Source of the DNA: Chryseobacterium gleum
GTDB lineage: Bacteria; Bacteroidota; Bacteroidia; Flavobacteriales_D; Crocinitomicaceae
Length of the DNA stretch: 44,169 nt
Direction: 5' to 3'
Assembly: GCA_945882095.1 (NCBI GenBank)
Contig: CAMCWF010000018.1
Span: 1 to 44,169 of the forward strand
Shown here in pieces: positions 42,750 to 44,169 of the stretch. The number at the start of each line of letters is the position of its first letter. Positions within the stretch are counted from its first letter, which is position 1. The translations under genes and the position numbers were made by a program. The notes under the pieces were generated by a model, which made no database searches, was not told where the DNA came from, and was given only the letters and a program-made list of their open reading frames with translations.

Positions 42750-43289
42750 ATGATTTTATCAGGACTGCTTCGGAAAAAACTTACGGAAAATCAAGTGGCA
42801 AATATCTTCATCAACGGGATGTTTGATTCCATTGACAAGGGTTTTGAATTGGTGGTTGGTGTAATCAACGATGACACTGCTTTTATTTCTGCACCTTCCA
42901 TCCGCGAGCAGGAGATTCATGAGTTCGCTTTGGTCATCATCACCGGAAACATCATCGAAATCGAAAGACAATTTGAAGGACACCTTTCCGAACGCATTCT
43001 TAAATTGGTCTATGAGAAACTGGCTCAAATGTACAAGATGGAGACCATGGAAATGCACGCCTTGATTAAGGAATATAAATCCTACATGAATCGGGTAAAC
43101 GTTCCTTCAATGACCACCATTTATGCGATGTCGAAAGCCGTTTTTCACAAATATGGTTTGAACGTTTACCAGGACGACTACTTCAAGCGCATGAACACAC
43201 CCAATCCCATCTTTCTAAAAAGAATGGATGAACTCATGGTCAATTTCCTTTGGAATTGGGATGCGTTTTTCAAGAAATACCGGTTTTAA
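42750..43289 (+). CDS. Conserved-looking protein of unknown function, mixed alpha/beta
   Basis: I do not recognise a domain in this 179-residue protein. It has no signal peptide or membrane segment. The first half alternates strands and loops (KGFELVVGVINDDTAFI, EFALVIITGNIIEIE). The second half is helical and ends in an aromatic cluster (FLWNWDAFFKKYRF). Cysteine is absent. Codon use looks like that of its neighbours, so this is likely a native gene. It is a single-gene unit between the cyclophilin and methyltransferase genes. Confidence 0.75.
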   Translation: MILSGLLRKKLTENQVANIFINGMFDSIDKGFELVVGVINDDTAFISAPSIREQEIHEFALVIITGNIIEIERQFEGHLSERILKLVYEKLAQMYKMETMEMHALIKEYKSYMNRVNVPSMTTIYAMSKAVFHKYGLNVYQDDYFKRMNTPNPIFLKRMDELMVNFLWNWDAFFKKYRF

Positions 43290-43299
43290 ACCAAGCGAC

Positions 43300-43983
43300 T
43301 TACTTCACAGCCATTCCATAACCAATGTATTTCCAAGAATCAGGAAAAACGCTGTTTAACAGCATTTGGTCAATGGTTGACAAAAATTTTCGCTGACTTT
43401 CATTTCTTCCAAAGGTTCCAAGTACACCCGTTGTCTTGATTTGGGCGTATGAAAAGTCTTGCAGCAGTTCTTCCATTTCCTTTAAAGAAACGTACCTCCA
43501 AGAACTTCCCCAGTTGACAAATCGTTTTCTCAGTTGTTGGTGAAAAGAAGAGGCAATTAAATTCTCTGCAAACAAAAGTTTTCCACCTGGTTTCAATGCT
43601 TTATGTATTTCTTTAAAAACCTTTTGTTGAATCTCATAGTTGTTGTTTCTCCCGATGCCTCCGATGATTGATTTGAATACAATGAGGTCAAAATAATTTT
43701 CATATGGAATGTTGCTTGCGTCAATGTCTTGGTAGTCAATGAATGAAGTTACATCATGGCGCAAGTGCAGCGGTTCCGCTGTAATTTTAACATCTTTCAG
43801 GTCTGAGCAAAGCATAGTTTTGCCTTTTAATGCCAACCAAAGCGAAAGCCCACCTTCTCGTCCCCCCAGCTCCAGACCCTTTTGAATGTTGTCCCATTCA
43901 ATGTTGTCCTCCCAATAGGAGAGCGCCATTGACCAAGATTTCACATCCCATTGTATGATGTCCTTTGTTAATTCTTTTACCAT
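43300..43983 (-). CDS. Class I SAM-dependent methyltransferase
   Basis: The 227-residue product has a Rossmann-type methyltransferase core: motif I LELGGREGGLSLWLALKG (about 36-53), then CSDL as the end of strand 2, FDLIVFKSIIGGIG as motif II/post-I, and KPGGKLLFAENL as motif III. No signal peptide. The substrate is unknown; such genes occur at the start of glycan or natural-product clusters, but the rest of any cluster lies outside the window. Its promoter candidate is about 80 bases upstream. Confidence 0.85.
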   Translation of the reverse strand: MVKELTKDIIQWDVKSWSMALSYWEDNIEWDNIQKGLELGGREGGLSLWLALKGKTMLCSDLKDVKITAEPLHLRHDVTSFIDYQDIDASNIPYENYFDLIVFKSIIGGIGRNNNYEIQQKVFKEIHKALKPGGKLLFAENLIASSFHQQLRKRFVNWGSSWRYVSLKEMEELLQDFSYAQIKTTGVLGTFGRNESQRKFLSTIDQMLLNSVFPDSWKYIGYGMAVK

Positions 43984-44063
43984 TATGCCATCTTTTTAGG
44001 TTGCTGTCAAAACTTTGATCACCTTAACAGTCCTAGGGTGAAAACAGCTTGCTTTAGGTTACA

Positions 44064-44094
44064 CGAAAATAACGAACAAATGCGATGAATCAAA
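44064..44094 (-). promoter_or_regulatory. Candidate promoter of the methyltransferase gene
   Basis: On the minus strand TTTG (complement of 44091-44094), a 19-base gap, and TATTTTCG (44064-44071), one base off the -7 consensus. The leader to the ATG at 43983 would be about 75 bases. I see no gene in 43984-44169, although a short open frame runs in from the right edge on the minus strand. Confidence 0.45.
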
Positions 44095-44169
44095 GAGGAT
44101 AATGCAAGGATCTGAATGCTACAACACTCTTTGGCACAAGCAGCCATCCAGCAAAACACAAGGTAAGAA

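Noticed and set aside
43984..44169. Short minus-strand open frame entering from the right edge
   Set aside because: The predicted peptide is Cys/Leu-rich with no recognisable motif, and a promoter candidate for the methyltransferase gene overlaps it. It cannot be supported as a gene.

Overview
The window is a dense stretch of core chromosome from a member of the Bacteroidota, most likely order Flavobacteriales. This is inferred from protein families, not from a database match. The evidence is a type IX secretion/gliding cluster (PorU, PorV, a PorP/SprF protein and the lipoprotein GldJ), a ribosomal bTHX protein, the block NUDIX / pyrE-SRPBCC / birA / rsfS-ftsH-cdsA-psd, A+T-rich sequence, few Shine-Dalgarno sites, and many copies of the Bacteroidota -7 promoter element TAnnTTTG just before start codons. 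I saw no tRNA, rRNA, CRISPR array, insertion sequence, prophage or integration scar, and no stretch over 300 bases without a gene.

Layout. 1-1307 (minus): pyrimidine genes pyrR and pyrB, with pyrB cut by the window edge. 1361-6989 (minus): porU-porV-ispF. 7095-10872 (plus): a PorP/SprF protein and an unusually long gldJ. 10911-13267: murF and prfB, convergent. 13359-15730: gcvH and gyrB, convergent across a shared terminator. 15850-21088: a lipoprotein glutathione peroxidase, an OmpA-like protein, valS, a DUF1573 protein and a NUDIX protein. 21087-26950: pyrE, an SRPBCC protein, birA, rsfS, ftsH, cdsA and psd. 26978-28975: a small Lys/Cys-rich exported protein and an acyl-CoA ligase. 29071-34365: a small conserved protein, an RlmI-type rRNA methyltransferase, a MATE exporter, fmt, a helical hypothetical protein and gpsA. 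34368-39093: aspartate kinase, feoA, feoB, a FeoB-associated Cys protein and corA. 39123-42157: a TrmH-type methyltransferase, bTHX, serC and serA. 42170-43983: a cyclophilin, an unknown protein and a SAM methyltransferase.

How they work together. PorU and PorV form the outer-membrane part of type IX secretion that removes C-terminal signals and attaches cargo; GldJ and the PorP/SprF protein belong to the same secretion/gliding apparatus. cdsA, psd, gpsA and the acyl-CoA ligase serve phospholipid metabolism. pyrR/pyrB and pyrE serve pyrimidine metabolism, serC-serA serine synthesis. feoA-feoB and the Cys-rich protein import ferrous iron, with CorA next to them for divalent cations.

The window is largely conserved housekeeping DNA, and I do not see a clear new defence or mobile system. 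The points most worth a second look are: pyrE and the NUDIX gene, whose divergent ATG codons overlap in one CCATGG with each candidate -7 box inside the other gene; GldJ, whose sulfatase-modifying-type domain is split by about 300 residues including a PKD-like segment; a set of predicted leaderless transcripts; a terminator that abuts the murF start codon; a bTHX protein with a histone-H1-like tail; and an inverted repeat in front of feoA.
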